NCBI GenBank assembly: GCA_015485455.1
Contig: WFTN01000439.1
Location: 1 to 5,454, forward strand
Reading direction: 5' to 3'
DNA length: 5,454 nucleotides
DNA from: Planctomycetota bacterium
GTDB lineage: Bacteria > Planctomycetota > GCA-002687715 > DRQF01
Shown: positions 1-5,453 of the stretch, one piece after another
Layout of the letters: every line of letters begins with the position of its first letter
Numbering within the stretch: the first letter of the stretch is position 1
The notes under the pieces: model-generated
Told to the model about the DNA's origin: nothing
Seen by the model: the letters and a program-made list of their open reading frames with translations, nothing else
The model's database searches: none
Translations under genes and position numbers: made by a program

Positions 1-48
1 GAACTGGAGTTGAGAGAACGTTACGAAGAAAACGATCATGGTTGGTAG
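1..48 (+). CDS. C-terminal end of an unidentified protein (partial)
   Basis: The first frame of the window is open from base 1 and stops at TAG 46-48. It encodes the last 15 residues, ELELRERYEENDHGW, of a protein that begins outside the window. The charged, Glu/Arg-rich composition is typical of a helical C-terminus. The product cannot be named from so little sequence. The next possible start lies 8 bases downstream and the following membrane-protein gene runs the same way, so this is probably the upstream member of a + strand operon. The call rests on composition and gene spacing only; the stretch could be a chance open frame. Confidence 0.4.
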   Translation, partial: ELELRERYEENDHGW

Positions 49-56
49 GCATCACA

Positions 57-287
57 ATGAGCTCCTACCATCAAGACGTCATCGCTTGGGAAGGTGGACC
101 GGGAAATCCTGGACATGCTGCTCTTGATCAGTTTCGTTTATTTCCCAACCGGGCAACCCATGGAGCGAATTGATCAATTGTGGGCAGAACTTGATGGCAG
201 CAGAGTCACCCAAAAACTGATGAATTTGACCGGGTACCCGTGTGCGAAGTCATTATCATCTGGTACCGTATGCACGCTTGGCAGTAG
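57..287 (+). pseudogene. Possible small gene interrupted by two in-frame TGA codons (frame-shifted)
   Basis: An ATG at 57 opens a frame reading MSSYHQDVIAWEGGPGNPGH and onward for 38 codons to TGA 171-173. A second TGA follows in the same frame at 192-194. The frame then reopens and runs through a protein-like stretch, TDEFDRVPVCEVIIIWYRMH, to TAG 285-287. Between about 160 and 218 the next frame reads more like protein (RIDQLWAELDGSRVTQK). The whole could be one gene of about 76 residues with two compensating indels, one perhaps at the AAAAA run at 212-216. Placement supports a gene: the ATG lies 8 bases after the upstream stop, and the TAG is followed directly by the Shine-Dalgarno site and start of the next gene in the same frame. 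It may equally be a decayed gene, a sequencing error or a chance pattern. No family is recognised. Confidence 0.3.
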
Positions 288-293
288 AAGGAA
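288..293 (+). promoter_or_regulatory. Shine-Dalgarno site for the membrane coiled-coil gene
   Basis: AAGGAA lies 6 bases before the ATG at 300, good spacing for ribosome binding, and directly follows the TAG at 285-287. It supports ATG 300 as the start rather than a downstream ATG at 363, which would fall inside the membrane segment. Confidence 0.7.
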
Positions 294-299
294 TATCAC

Positions 300-1013
300 A
301 TGGCTAAACAGATCGCTCTTTCAGTTACTTTTGCTTTTTTGGGAGGGATCTTGGTCTTCTTGATGTTCCAAGATGAAGCCCCCGCAGATTTGGCAGTTCC
401 GGGAATTCATGTCGAGCATTCTCGCCAGAATATTGCCGTCTTGCCTCGGCGAAGTTTGACCGAGTCAAGAGTAACTTCACTGAAATTTGCACATCTGGAG
501 CAGTCGGTTCGACAATTGAAACAAGAGGCCGAAGCCAAAGGCACTGAATTGAGGCAAGCACAAAAGTTGATCGCTGGGCTGAAAGAGAAACTGGCCCGCG
601 ATGATGACATTCCAATTTTTGAGCCTGAGTTGGGGCTGACGGCTCGCCAGGAATTCAGACTCACGCGGTTGATTCACATGAGCAAGGACAAGGCCATCTT
701 GAAGCACCGCAAGTCAGCGAATGCGGCCAACTCCCCCAGATCCCTTAGAGACGAGAAAGAGCTCATGATGTCGATGAAAGAGAGGGCGAGGCTGCTGAGT
801 CGAAACCTGAAGAAAGCCAAGAAGGATGTCTTGATCCGTGAGCTTGGTGAGGAAAGAGCTTCGTCTTTAGCAATCGCGGCTCTTGAACGTAGAAACATCT
901 ACGCGGCATCTGCAAAAACCGAACAACAACGACGAACAATGCGCTCAATTTTCAATCGAAACAACAAGCTCGCAGCCATGTTGATTGACGCATTCTCGGC
1001 CAATCACCATTGA
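300..1013 (+). CDS. Single-pass membrane protein with coiled coil, unknown function
   Basis: This 237-residue protein matches no family I recognise. Residues 5-23 form a hydrophobic segment (IALSVTFAFLGGILVFLMF) right after MAKQ. It is either an uncleaved membrane anchor or a signal-anchor with the rest outside the cytoplasm; no clear signal-peptidase site or lipobox Cys follows. Residues about 60-100 have heptad-like Leu/Lys/Glu spacing and should form a coiled coil. A short Asp/Pro-containing break at 101-111 separates this from a second, very basic and helical half (about 113-234) rich in Lys, Arg, Met and Ala. There are no cysteines and no catalytic motif. The start is fixed by AAGGAA at 288-293. 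The gene appears to end a short + strand operon and converges on the nucleotidase gene with a 7-base gap. A structural or scaffolding role, or a helical periplasmic chaperone-like fold, is possible but only inferred from composition. Confidence 0.8.
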   Translation: MAKQIALSVTFAFLGGILVFLMFQDEAPADLAVPGIHVEHSRQNIAVLPRRSLTESRVTSLKFAHLEQSVRQLKQEAEAKGTELRQAQKLIAGLKEKLARDDDIPIFEPELGLTARQEFRLTRLIHMSKDKAILKHRKSANAANSPRSLRDEKELMMSMKERARLLSRNLKKAKKDVLIRELGEERASSLAIAALERRNIYAASAKTEQQRRTMRSIFNRNNKLAAMLIDAFSANHH

Positions 1014-1020
1014 AAACGGA

Positions 1021-2517
1021 TCACATCGAGTTGAGTTCGTGAGGCATGAAGTCCATGGAGGAGCGGAAGTAATGTCTTTCCGGGTAGAGGGCGATGTTGC
1101 TAGCGCGGCTGGTGTAGGTGCAGGCGAAATCTTCCAGTTGCTGGCCGTAATAGGTGAGCTCAGAGCCCGCACGGAAGAGTGAGCCCCAGTATGGGTTGAG
1201 AGCGCGACTCATTTCACCCCGCAATTGCTCTCGCTGTTGGATGTACTGCTTGAGATTGTCCTTTGCTTTTTGGCAACGATCGCTGCAATCTTTGCGCAGA
1301 CGATGCAAATGGTCGGCATTGCCGTTCTCATCAAGATGCGAAAGAGCTCTCTCAATTCCACGCCAATAATGTAACTCTTGCTCTGTGGTAAGTCGGCGAT
1401 CATCAGCTTGCTTGATCTGCATCGCCATCCCCGGAAGACCAGAACGAATCTCTAATTCTTCTTCTAACTCGGAGATAATCAACATTGTGCGCCAATGGGT
1501 GCTTCGTTTGGAAGTGATCAGATCCGCGTAAATGTGATCGCCAATATAGAGCACTTCGTTACCAGCACAGCCGATAACAGATTCCAATTCATCCGTATTG
1601 CCACCGCAGAACACGCCTGCAGAATTAATCGAACACACGGTGCCCTCATTTTTCTTAGACATAAAATAGCCGGGCTTTCGGGCTTCGCACACCACGTGAT
1701 CGAAGAGCTTAACCCAACTCAGATCATCGGGGCTTTTGCCCGTACCAAGCGCGGTGTTGATCATAGCCTTGGTGTAGTACCACTCTGAGTTGGTCAGCAA
1801 GAAGAGTTTCTTGCCCCACTTGCGGAGAGTCTCCAGCATTGGGATCAATTCCAGGTCCGCTTTCATGAAGCGTCCCGGGTTGGCGGTGAGCTCTTTCTTC
1901 AAGGAGCCATCCCGATGAATCATATCCGTGTGGCTGCGAATTGACTGCCACAGTCTCTTGCAGTCTTTCTTATCAACCTGGGCCGCCAAGGCGCTGTAGA
2001 TCAAGACCTCCGGTTTAGCGAAATCAGAGTCAACAGGAACAAATCGGTCGCCATGGGTGACATGGGGTATGTGGTCGCCAGCGCCATAGACTTCACGCCT
2101 TTCCGCCGATGTCATGGGCTTGGTGCCGTGGTAGGCCATCACCACGTGACCATGGCGGTCGATCTTGGCAACATTGCCTTCTTGGATATCAACAACCAAA
2201 CCTTTGCGAGCAAAGCTCGCCTCTGGAACATCATCGCGGCTCAGTGTCGGGATGCTCTTATCCTTATTCAGCTTCTCGATAACCAGGTCCATGGCCAAGT
2301 GATCGAGCTCGGCACAGTCGTAGATGCCCAAAGTATGGTCAAAGTCGAAACCGATAGCCTTGATCTTCTCGAATCGGAGGCTTCGATTGGTGAAGATAGA
2401 CCGCTGTTGCTCAAAAACCGGATTGAGAAGGGCCGTGGTGATAAGTCTATGCCACCAAGGGGCATCTTCGTTTGGGCCGCAGGAACAATCGTTCGGGGCG
2501 CAGTTGCAATCGCTCAT
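1021..2517 (-). CDS. HAD-IG family 5'-nucleotidase (cytosolic purine 5'-nucleotidase, cN-II-like)
   Basis: This 498-residue haloacid dehalogenase-superfamily phosphatase should hydrolyse purine nucleoside 5'-monophosphates (IMP/GMP in the eukaryotic cN-II family) to nucleoside and phosphate, using Mg2+, in the cytoplasm. All HAD motifs are visible. Motif I is GFDFDHTL at 56-63, with nucleophile D58 and acid/base D60. Motif II is LLTNS at 240-244. The motif III lysine is probably K281 in CEARKPGYF. Motif IV is YIGDHIYADLITSKR at 324-338, with D327 and D332. The last block, followed by WRTMLIISELEEEL, closely resembles human cN-II, and the length fits bacterial members (about 450-500). A helical region at 375-440 and a conserved-looking end (LYPERHYFRSSMDFMPHE) complete the fold. 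The start ATG 2517 has GAAGGA 5 bases upstream. The N-terminus is unusual: C4, C6, C11 and C13 form a CxCx4CxC cluster ahead of the catalytic domain. It is the last gene of a probable three-gene operon. The family call is firm; the physiological substrate is inferred. Confidence 0.93.
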   Translation of the reverse strand: MSDCNCAPNDCSCGPNEDAPWWHRLITTALLNPVFEQQRSIFTNRSLRFEKIKAIGFDFDHTLGIYDCAELDHLAMDLVIEKLNKDKSIPTLSRDDVPEASFARKGLVVDIQEGNVAKIDRHGHVVMAYHGTKPMTSAERREVYGAGDHIPHVTHGDRFVPVDSDFAKPEVLIYSALAAQVDKKDCKRLWQSIRSHTDMIHRDGSLKKELTANPGRFMKADLELIPMLETLRKWGKKLFLLTNSEWYYTKAMINTALGTGKSPDDLSWVKLFDHVVCEARKPGYFMSKKNEGTVCSINSAGVFCGGNTDELESVIGCAGNEVLYIGDHIYADLITSKRSTHWRTMLIISELEEELEIRSGLPGMAMQIKQADDRRLTTEQELHYWRGIERALSHLDENGNADHLHRLRKDCSDRCQKAKDNLKQYIQQREQLRGEMSRALNPYWGSLFRAGSELTYYGQQLEDFACTYTSRASNIALYPERHYFRSSMDFMPHELNSM

Positions 2518-2522
2518 AGTGA

Positions 2523-2528
2523 TCCTTC
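2523..2528 (-). promoter_or_regulatory. Shine-Dalgarno site of the 5'-nucleotidase gene
   Basis: Read on the minus strand, GAAGGA is followed by five bases and the ATG at 2517. This supports the start that includes the Cys-rich N-terminal extension, instead of a later start nearer the catalytic domain. Confidence 0.7.
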
Positions 2529-2552
2529 ACTTCCGTCTCAGTGGTCCAAAAG

Positions 2553-2578
2553 CCAAAGGGTCATGGCACCCTTCTTGG
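2553..2578 (-). terminator. Intergenic hairpin, weak terminator or attenuator candidate
   Basis: In the 76-base gap between the repeat-protein gene and the nucleotidase gene, the minus strand reads AAGGGT, six loop bases, then ACCCTT, with outer CCA/TGG pairs across a 2-base bulge. This gives a stem of about 9 pairs. It is followed by only four T residues (CTTTTGG), so it is a poor Rho-independent terminator. It could reduce read-through into the nucleotidase gene, protect an mRNA end, or be incidental. Confidence 0.3.
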
Positions 2579-2593
2579 TGGGGAAATCTTACT

Positions 2594-3859
2594 CTACTTT
2601 GCCCATTTTTTCCGCAGGATGTCAACGTCCCGGTTCATGACATCGCTGCCCTCAATAGTAATCAATGGCAACTGGCCCACAGGCTTACCCCCAGACATCA
2701 CCACAGGCACATACTCCCCGACATCAAGATTCTTTATCTGATAGCCGCCCTGGGGGTCTACTTTCGCTTGGGCAACCACATGGTTTCTCAGATCCCTGAG
2801 CTGAAGAACCATCCCAGAAGTGAACTTCGCCGGGGCCTTGAACTTGCCCTGCAAGGTGATGCCTTGATTGAGAATAAAACGAATCTCAAGGACTGGTTCT
2901 TTGACAGGCGTCCACCCCGGGATCTCAACCAATTGCCTTTGGGTAGGAAACTCGCCATCCGGGAAGTGGAGCTCGAAACGGAAAGTACCTTGATACATCT
3001 TTCGTACTGTGACGTGCGCCCGTCCTTCCAACTGGACTTCCCTGCGATTCTCATAAAGGGGAGGTAATGTCACTCGAAGAAAAGCGTTCTTCGGGAGCTC
3101 CTCGCCAGTGGGGGTGATGATTTCACAATGAACAACACCTTTGCCACCCCCGAGATAGAGCTTCATGCTGCCGATATCAGGGATCATCAGCCCTTTGAAT
3201 GGGATGCTTCCATAATCCTCATTGGCCACAGTAATGACATCAAGGGCCCGCCGCGGAATGAGCTTATTGATAGCAAAGTAACCTTCTAAGTCGGAAACAG
3301 CTTGAGCCATGCCGTTGAAGTCGATCTTAGCGTTGGCGATAGGCGTGTTGTCGGAGGCATCTAACACCCGCCCTTTGGGCCGTATACCCCGGAGGACTTT
3401 GAATTTCAGTCGGCTTTCTTCTCCATCTTTGACAATGACCGTTCGATAGGGGATGGGAATAATGTCCCCGCCCAGAAGGGAAACCGTATAGCGACCCGCT
3501 GGCACTTCATCTAAAGCGAACCCGCCAGGAACAGACTCAGGGGCGGGTAAATCTGGCTTGAAGACAACCCGGAGAGCTTGGGGCGTTGAACCATCTGGCA
3601 GTTTCGCCAACACGACGATTTTGCCGAATCCCTGTTTCACTTCTTCCTCAGGAATCGGAATGGACTCCTTCTCAACTCCCCCATGATTCTTGGGATCACG
3701 CTGGCTCAGTTGAAAAGGCTCTCGACCATTGGATTCAAAGGGGCTCTTTCTTTCTTGAAGCCTCACCTCATTGCCATCAGTATCAGGATTCTGCAGGAAC
3801 AACCAAACAACTGCAAAGGTGGCGATGGCTACAATAATGAAAGGAAGAATTCTTGTCAT
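2594..3859 (-). CDS. Membrane-anchored protein with carboxypeptidase-regulatory-like repeats
   Basis: This 421-residue protein has an N-terminal hydrophobic segment at about 4-22 (ILPFIIVAIATFAVVWLFL) and no obvious cleavage site, so it is probably held in the inner membrane with its body outside the cytoplasm. Residues 24-78 are a polar, charged linker. The rest is beta-rich and looks like about four Ig-like/carboxypeptidase-regulatory-like units: about 79-156, 157-235, 236-331 and 332-417. Diagnostic patterns are GGFALDEVPAGRYTVSLLGG (112-131), GRVLDASDNTPIANAKIDFN followed by SDLEGYFAINKL (163-200), and DPQGGYQIKNLDVGEYVPVV (368-387). These match the family pattern of a turn, then 'G.Y.I..L..G.Y.V'. 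Such domains are structural or adhesive rather than enzymatic, and no catalytic motif is seen. The start ATG 3859 lacks a good Shine-Dalgarno site. It lies 78 bases after the M50 protease gene and 76 before the nucleotidase gene, same strand. A role in envelope structure or transport is inferred only. Confidence 0.8.
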   Translation of the reverse strand: MTRILPFIIVAIATFAVVWLFLQNPDTDGNEVRLQERKSPFESNGREPFQLSQRDPKNHGGVEKESIPIPEEEVKQGFGKIVVLAKLPDGSTPQALRVVFKPDLPAPESVPGGFALDEVPAGRYTVSLLGGDIIPIPYRTVIVKDGEESRLKFKVLRGIRPKGRVLDASDNTPIANAKIDFNGMAQAVSDLEGYFAINKLIPRRALDVITVANEDYGSIPFKGLMIPDIGSMKLYLGGGKGVVHCEIITPTGEELPKNAFLRVTLPPLYENRREVQLEGRAHVTVRKMYQGTFRFELHFPDGEFPTQRQLVEIPGWTPVKEPVLEIRFILNQGITLQGKFKAPAKFTSGMVLQLRDLRNHVVAQAKVDPQGGYQIKNLDVGEYVPVVMSGGKPVGQLPLITIEGSDVMNRDVDILRKKWAK

Positions 3860-3937
3860 GAGGAATGTCTCAATGGGTATGGGCTGCGCACCGACCTTGA
3901 TGTGATTCTAAAGGACCAAAAGCGAGATCGAAAGGAT

Positions 3938-4633
3938 TCATCGATTCTGGCTGAGAGACTCGAAATTTTGCCAGGCCATGAATCCCACCAGCAGGGCTCC
4001 GAAAACAAAACCAACCTGAAACAGCCAAATGGCCAATGGAACAGATACCCCAACACTGACACGGGAAGCAATGGCAGTCGCTTTATGGGACCTCATGAAA
4101 GTGCAAAGAAAATCTCTGAGGGCGTGGCCCCCATCCATAGGCAGAATCGGCATCAGGTTGAAGATGCTCCAGAAAACGCCGATTTTCACGAAGACGAGCT
4201 GCAAATACGGCCAGAGGGTGCCATCGTTCGCATAGGTGTTGCCGAGGACGTAATCCAGGAAAGGCATCTGATTGGCTGGCCCAAAACCATAAAACATGAT
4301 GAGAGCCAAGAGAAAGCCCGCAGCGGGACCGGCCACAGATAGCAGAACCCCAGACCACCCTTTGCTTTCCCCATTGGGAATCGTCACCGCCCCTAAGCCG
4401 ACAAAGACAACCCGCGATTGAAACCCATTCCTTTTGGCAGCAAAGACGTGACCAAATTCGTGAACCATCAAGGACGCCGTCACCGCAAAGGCGAACAAAA
4501 AGGCCTCCTGCATGCGTCCAGCGGCCAATTGACGCCACGACAGGAAGAGCAAGAGCAGAAAATAAGACCCCGTCAGGTACACGGGTGTCCCGAAGAGAAT
4601 GCACAGTTGAAAAGCGTTTCCTTGAACCATCAT
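3938..4633 (-). CDS. Site-2-protease-like M50 family zinc metalloprotease (intramembrane)
   Basis: This 231-residue polytopic membrane protein of the MEROPS M50 / site-2 protease family cleaves substrate proteins within or next to the membrane. The zinc-binding HEFGH is at residues 58-62 (H58, H62, catalytic E59) inside a hydrophobic helix. The second signature, NLMPILPMDGGH at 159-170, supplies the third ligand D167. Membrane segments lie at about 11-33, 45-66, 94-117, 143-165 and 192-220. LFGTPVYLTGSYFLLLL near the N-terminus matches the usual start of SpoIVFB-type members. No PDZ or CBS domain is present, so it is a minimal form. I chose ATG 4633 because GGAGG lies just before it. A second ATG at 4630 has better spacing (4 bases), and an in-frame TTG at 4705 would add 24 residues that the family does not need. 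It is the first gene of a probable operon with the repeat protein and nucleotidase. Its substrate is unknown; the adjacent single-pass repeat protein is one conceivable candidate. Confidence 0.9.
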   Translation of the reverse strand: MMVQGNAFQLCILFGTPVYLTGSYFLLLLFLSWRQLAAGRMQEAFLFAFAVTASLMVHEFGHVFAAKRNGFQSRVVFVGLGAVTIPNGESKGWSGVLLSVAGPAAGFLLALIMFYGFGPANQMPFLDYVLGNTYANDGTLWPYLQLVFVKIGVFWSIFNLMPILPMDGGHALRDFLCTFMRSHKATAIASRVSVGVSVPLAIWLFQVGFVFGALLVGFMAWQNFESLSQNR

Positions 4634-4634
4634 G

Positions 4635-4639
4635 CCTCC
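4635..4639 (-). promoter_or_regulatory. Shine-Dalgarno site of the M50 protease gene (decides start)
   Basis: On the minus strand, GGAGG is followed by C and then two consecutive ATG codons (4633-4631 and 4630-4628). Spacing is 1 base to the first ATG and 4 to the second, so initiation at 4630 may dominate; the proteins differ by a single Met. Another GGAGG lies at 4649-4653, 15 bases before the first ATG. These two sites argue against the upstream TTG start at 4705. Confidence 0.55.
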
Positions 4640-4893
4640 AATGTATCGCCTCCAGAGAAAACCAAAAGCAAAGACCAATTCCGCACCTCGGAATGCTGTC
4701 CTCAAAGAGCCTCAACCGCCCAGTATCTTGTCCACTTTTGAAGTCACGGGAGCGCGGATCATGGAGTTTCTTGCACCAGGGAAACGCAAAATAACAACTA
4801 TAACATCATACCAACAAACAACTTAATGAGAATCGTCGACTCCAGTCCTCGGTTTGGCACGGCCCTCGCTATAGGGATGGGTGTTACGACATC

Positions 4894-4913
4894 GCTTAGC
4901 AAAAAAGCTGAGC
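4894..4913 (+). promoter_or_regulatory. 5' leader hairpin just upstream of the ribosome binding site
   Basis: GCTTAGC (4894-4900), a loop of six A, and GCTGAGC (4907-4913) form a 7-pair stem with one G-T wobble. It ends 5 bases before the Shine-Dalgarno site of the secreted Arg-rich protein gene. There is no T run after it, so it is not a terminator in the + direction. Its place suggests an effect on mRNA stability or initiation; no known riboswitch pattern is recognised. Confidence 0.4.
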
Positions 4914-4918
4914 CCAAC

Positions 4919-4925
4919 GAAAGGA
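4919..4925 (+). promoter_or_regulatory. Shine-Dalgarno site of the secreted Arg-rich protein gene (decides start)
   Basis: GAAAGGA is followed by six bases and the ATG at 4932. This picks ATG 4932, which gives a textbook signal peptide, over an in-frame GTG at 4881 that would place 17 polar and basic residues before it. Confidence 0.8.
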
Positions 4926-4931
4926 CGAGTT

Positions 4932-5438
4932 ATGAGTAAAAAACTCTCAATCGCAGCAACCGCGCTCTTCACTGTCGCCCTCATGGGAATCAACACAAAC
5001 ACAGCATCCGCCCAAGGCTTTGGTGGGTTCCTGAATGTGAACAAGCACGGCGTCTCCCTTTCTTTGGGTCAAACATTCGGACACGACAATTGTGCCAACG
5101 CCTACTACTGGCGCAACGAAACACGTCGAGTCTGGCGCCCTGAGACCTATCGAAACGAGTTCGTGCCAGCGATCTACGAAAATCGCTTCGACCACCACGG
5201 AAATCCCCGTCAGGTCTTAGTTCGAGCTGGCTACAACCGACGCATTTGTGTTCCTGGCTTCTGGGAGACCTACACCGAGCGGGTTCGAGTTTACAACCCC
5301 CGCCACCGTCACGCTCCAAGCCCGATCTTTCGCCGTAGAGATCGTGACCACGATCGACGGGACGCCCGCCGCCACGCCCGCAGAGATCGTCGCCGAAACA
5401 GCCGCCGCCACGACCGCAGGAATCGCCGCAACCGATAG
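4932..5438 (+). CDS. Secreted protein with Arg-rich repetitive C-terminal tail, unknown function
   Basis: This 168-residue protein has no family I can name with confidence. Residues 1-27 are a classical Sec signal peptide: basic MSKK, hydrophobic LSIAATALFTVALMGI, then cleavage after ASA (25-27), leaving QGFGGFLNV at the mature end. The mature domain (about 28-125) contains two loosely similar aromatic/Pro stretches, RRVWRPETYRNEFVPAIYE (66-83, approximately) and RRICVPGFWETYTERVRVY (103-121). They resemble the 'VWVPGHWE'-type motifs seen in small secreted proteins of many environmental bacteria. C54 and C106 could form a disulfide. Residues 134-168 are extremely basic: 20 of 35 are Arg, mixed with Asp, His and Asn. 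Such a tail could bind nucleic acid, polyanionic envelope polymers or metal, all inferred. The gene stands alone on the + strand behind a hairpin-bearing leader, and a possible next ribosome site lies 10 bases after its stop. Confidence 0.8.
   Translation: MSKKLSIAATALFTVALMGINTNTASAQGFGGFLNVNKHGVSLSLGQTFGHDNCANAYYWRNETRRVWRPETYRNEFVPAIYENRFDHHGNPRQVLVRAGYNRRICVPGFWETYTERVRVYNPRHRHAPSPIFRRRDRDHDRRDARRHARRDRRRNSRRHDRRNRRNR
5331..5438 (+). repeat. Three 36-base in-frame tandem units encoding the Arg-rich tail
   Basis: The tail divides into 12-codon units at 5331-5366, 5367-5402 and 5403-5438. The last two begin with the same CGCCGCCACG and translate as RRHARRDRRRNS and RRHDRRNRRNR-stop. The first, RRRDRDHDRRDA, is more diverged. 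The exact multiple-of-three period and the clear similarity of the last two suggest growth by in-frame duplication. Confidence 0.6.
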
Positions 5439-5447
5439 ATAATAGTT

Positions 5448-5453
5448 GAAGGA
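5448..5453 (+). promoter_or_regulatory. Shine-Dalgarno-like site at the window edge
   Basis: GAAGGA ends one base before the window does and resembles the GAAAGGAC before the secreted-protein gene. If real, a further + strand gene starts within about 10 bases beyond the edge and would be co-transcribed with the secreted protein. Confidence 0.3.

Larger units (their letters stand above)
4640..4931. promoter_or_regulatory. Divergent intergenic region, probable promoters for both directions
   Basis: About 290 bases separate the divergent M50 and secreted-protein genes, so promoters for both should lie here. An AT-rich core at about 4787-4827 contains TATAAC at 4799-4804 on the + strand and TATAGT on the minus strand at nearly the same place. 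Neither has a convincing -35 hexamer at 16-18 bases (the nearest, TTGCAC at 4771-4776, is 22 away), so no exact promoter is assigned. The rest holds a 37-codon open frame (4826-4939), a hairpin (4894-4913) and short shadow frames. No conserved protein gene is seen. Confidence 0.35.

Noticed and set aside
94..363. 89-residue + strand open frame with GTG start
   Set aside because: It runs across the start of the well-supported gene at 300 and loses protein-like character after about 230. Only its middle part (about 160-218) is used, as a possible shifted segment of the broken gene.
2053..2640. 195-residue + strand open frame opposite the nucleotidase gene
   Set aside because: It lies antisense to a clear HAD enzyme with all catalytic motifs; its sequence has no recognisable domain and is a shadow.
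2324..3067. 247-residue + strand open frame spanning two minus strand genes
   Set aside because: It crosses the gap between nucleotidase and repeat-protein genes in antisense; no motif or ribosome site supports it.
2543..3923. Shared GGWCCAAAAGC in both minus strand intergenic gaps (2543-2553 and 3913-3923)
   Set aside because: An 11-base match with one mismatch is expected by chance at this window size, and no dyad or fixed position relative to starts supports an operator.
3683..4342. 219-residue + strand open frame antisense to the repeat-protein and M50 genes
   Set aside because: Highly polar, without a domain; the opposite strand carries the HEFGH and NLMPILPMDGGH signatures.
4083..4715. 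210-residue minus strand open frame overlapping the M50 gene
   Set aside because: Shifted-frame shadow of the protease; Cys/Arg/Trp-rich and lacking the hydrophobic segments of the real frame.
4712..4762. 16-codon minus strand frame MIRAPVTSKVDKILGG ahead of the M50 gene, in the same frame but ended by TGA
   Set aside because: Too short, no Shine-Dalgarno site, and the protease does not need an N-terminal extension; probably chance.
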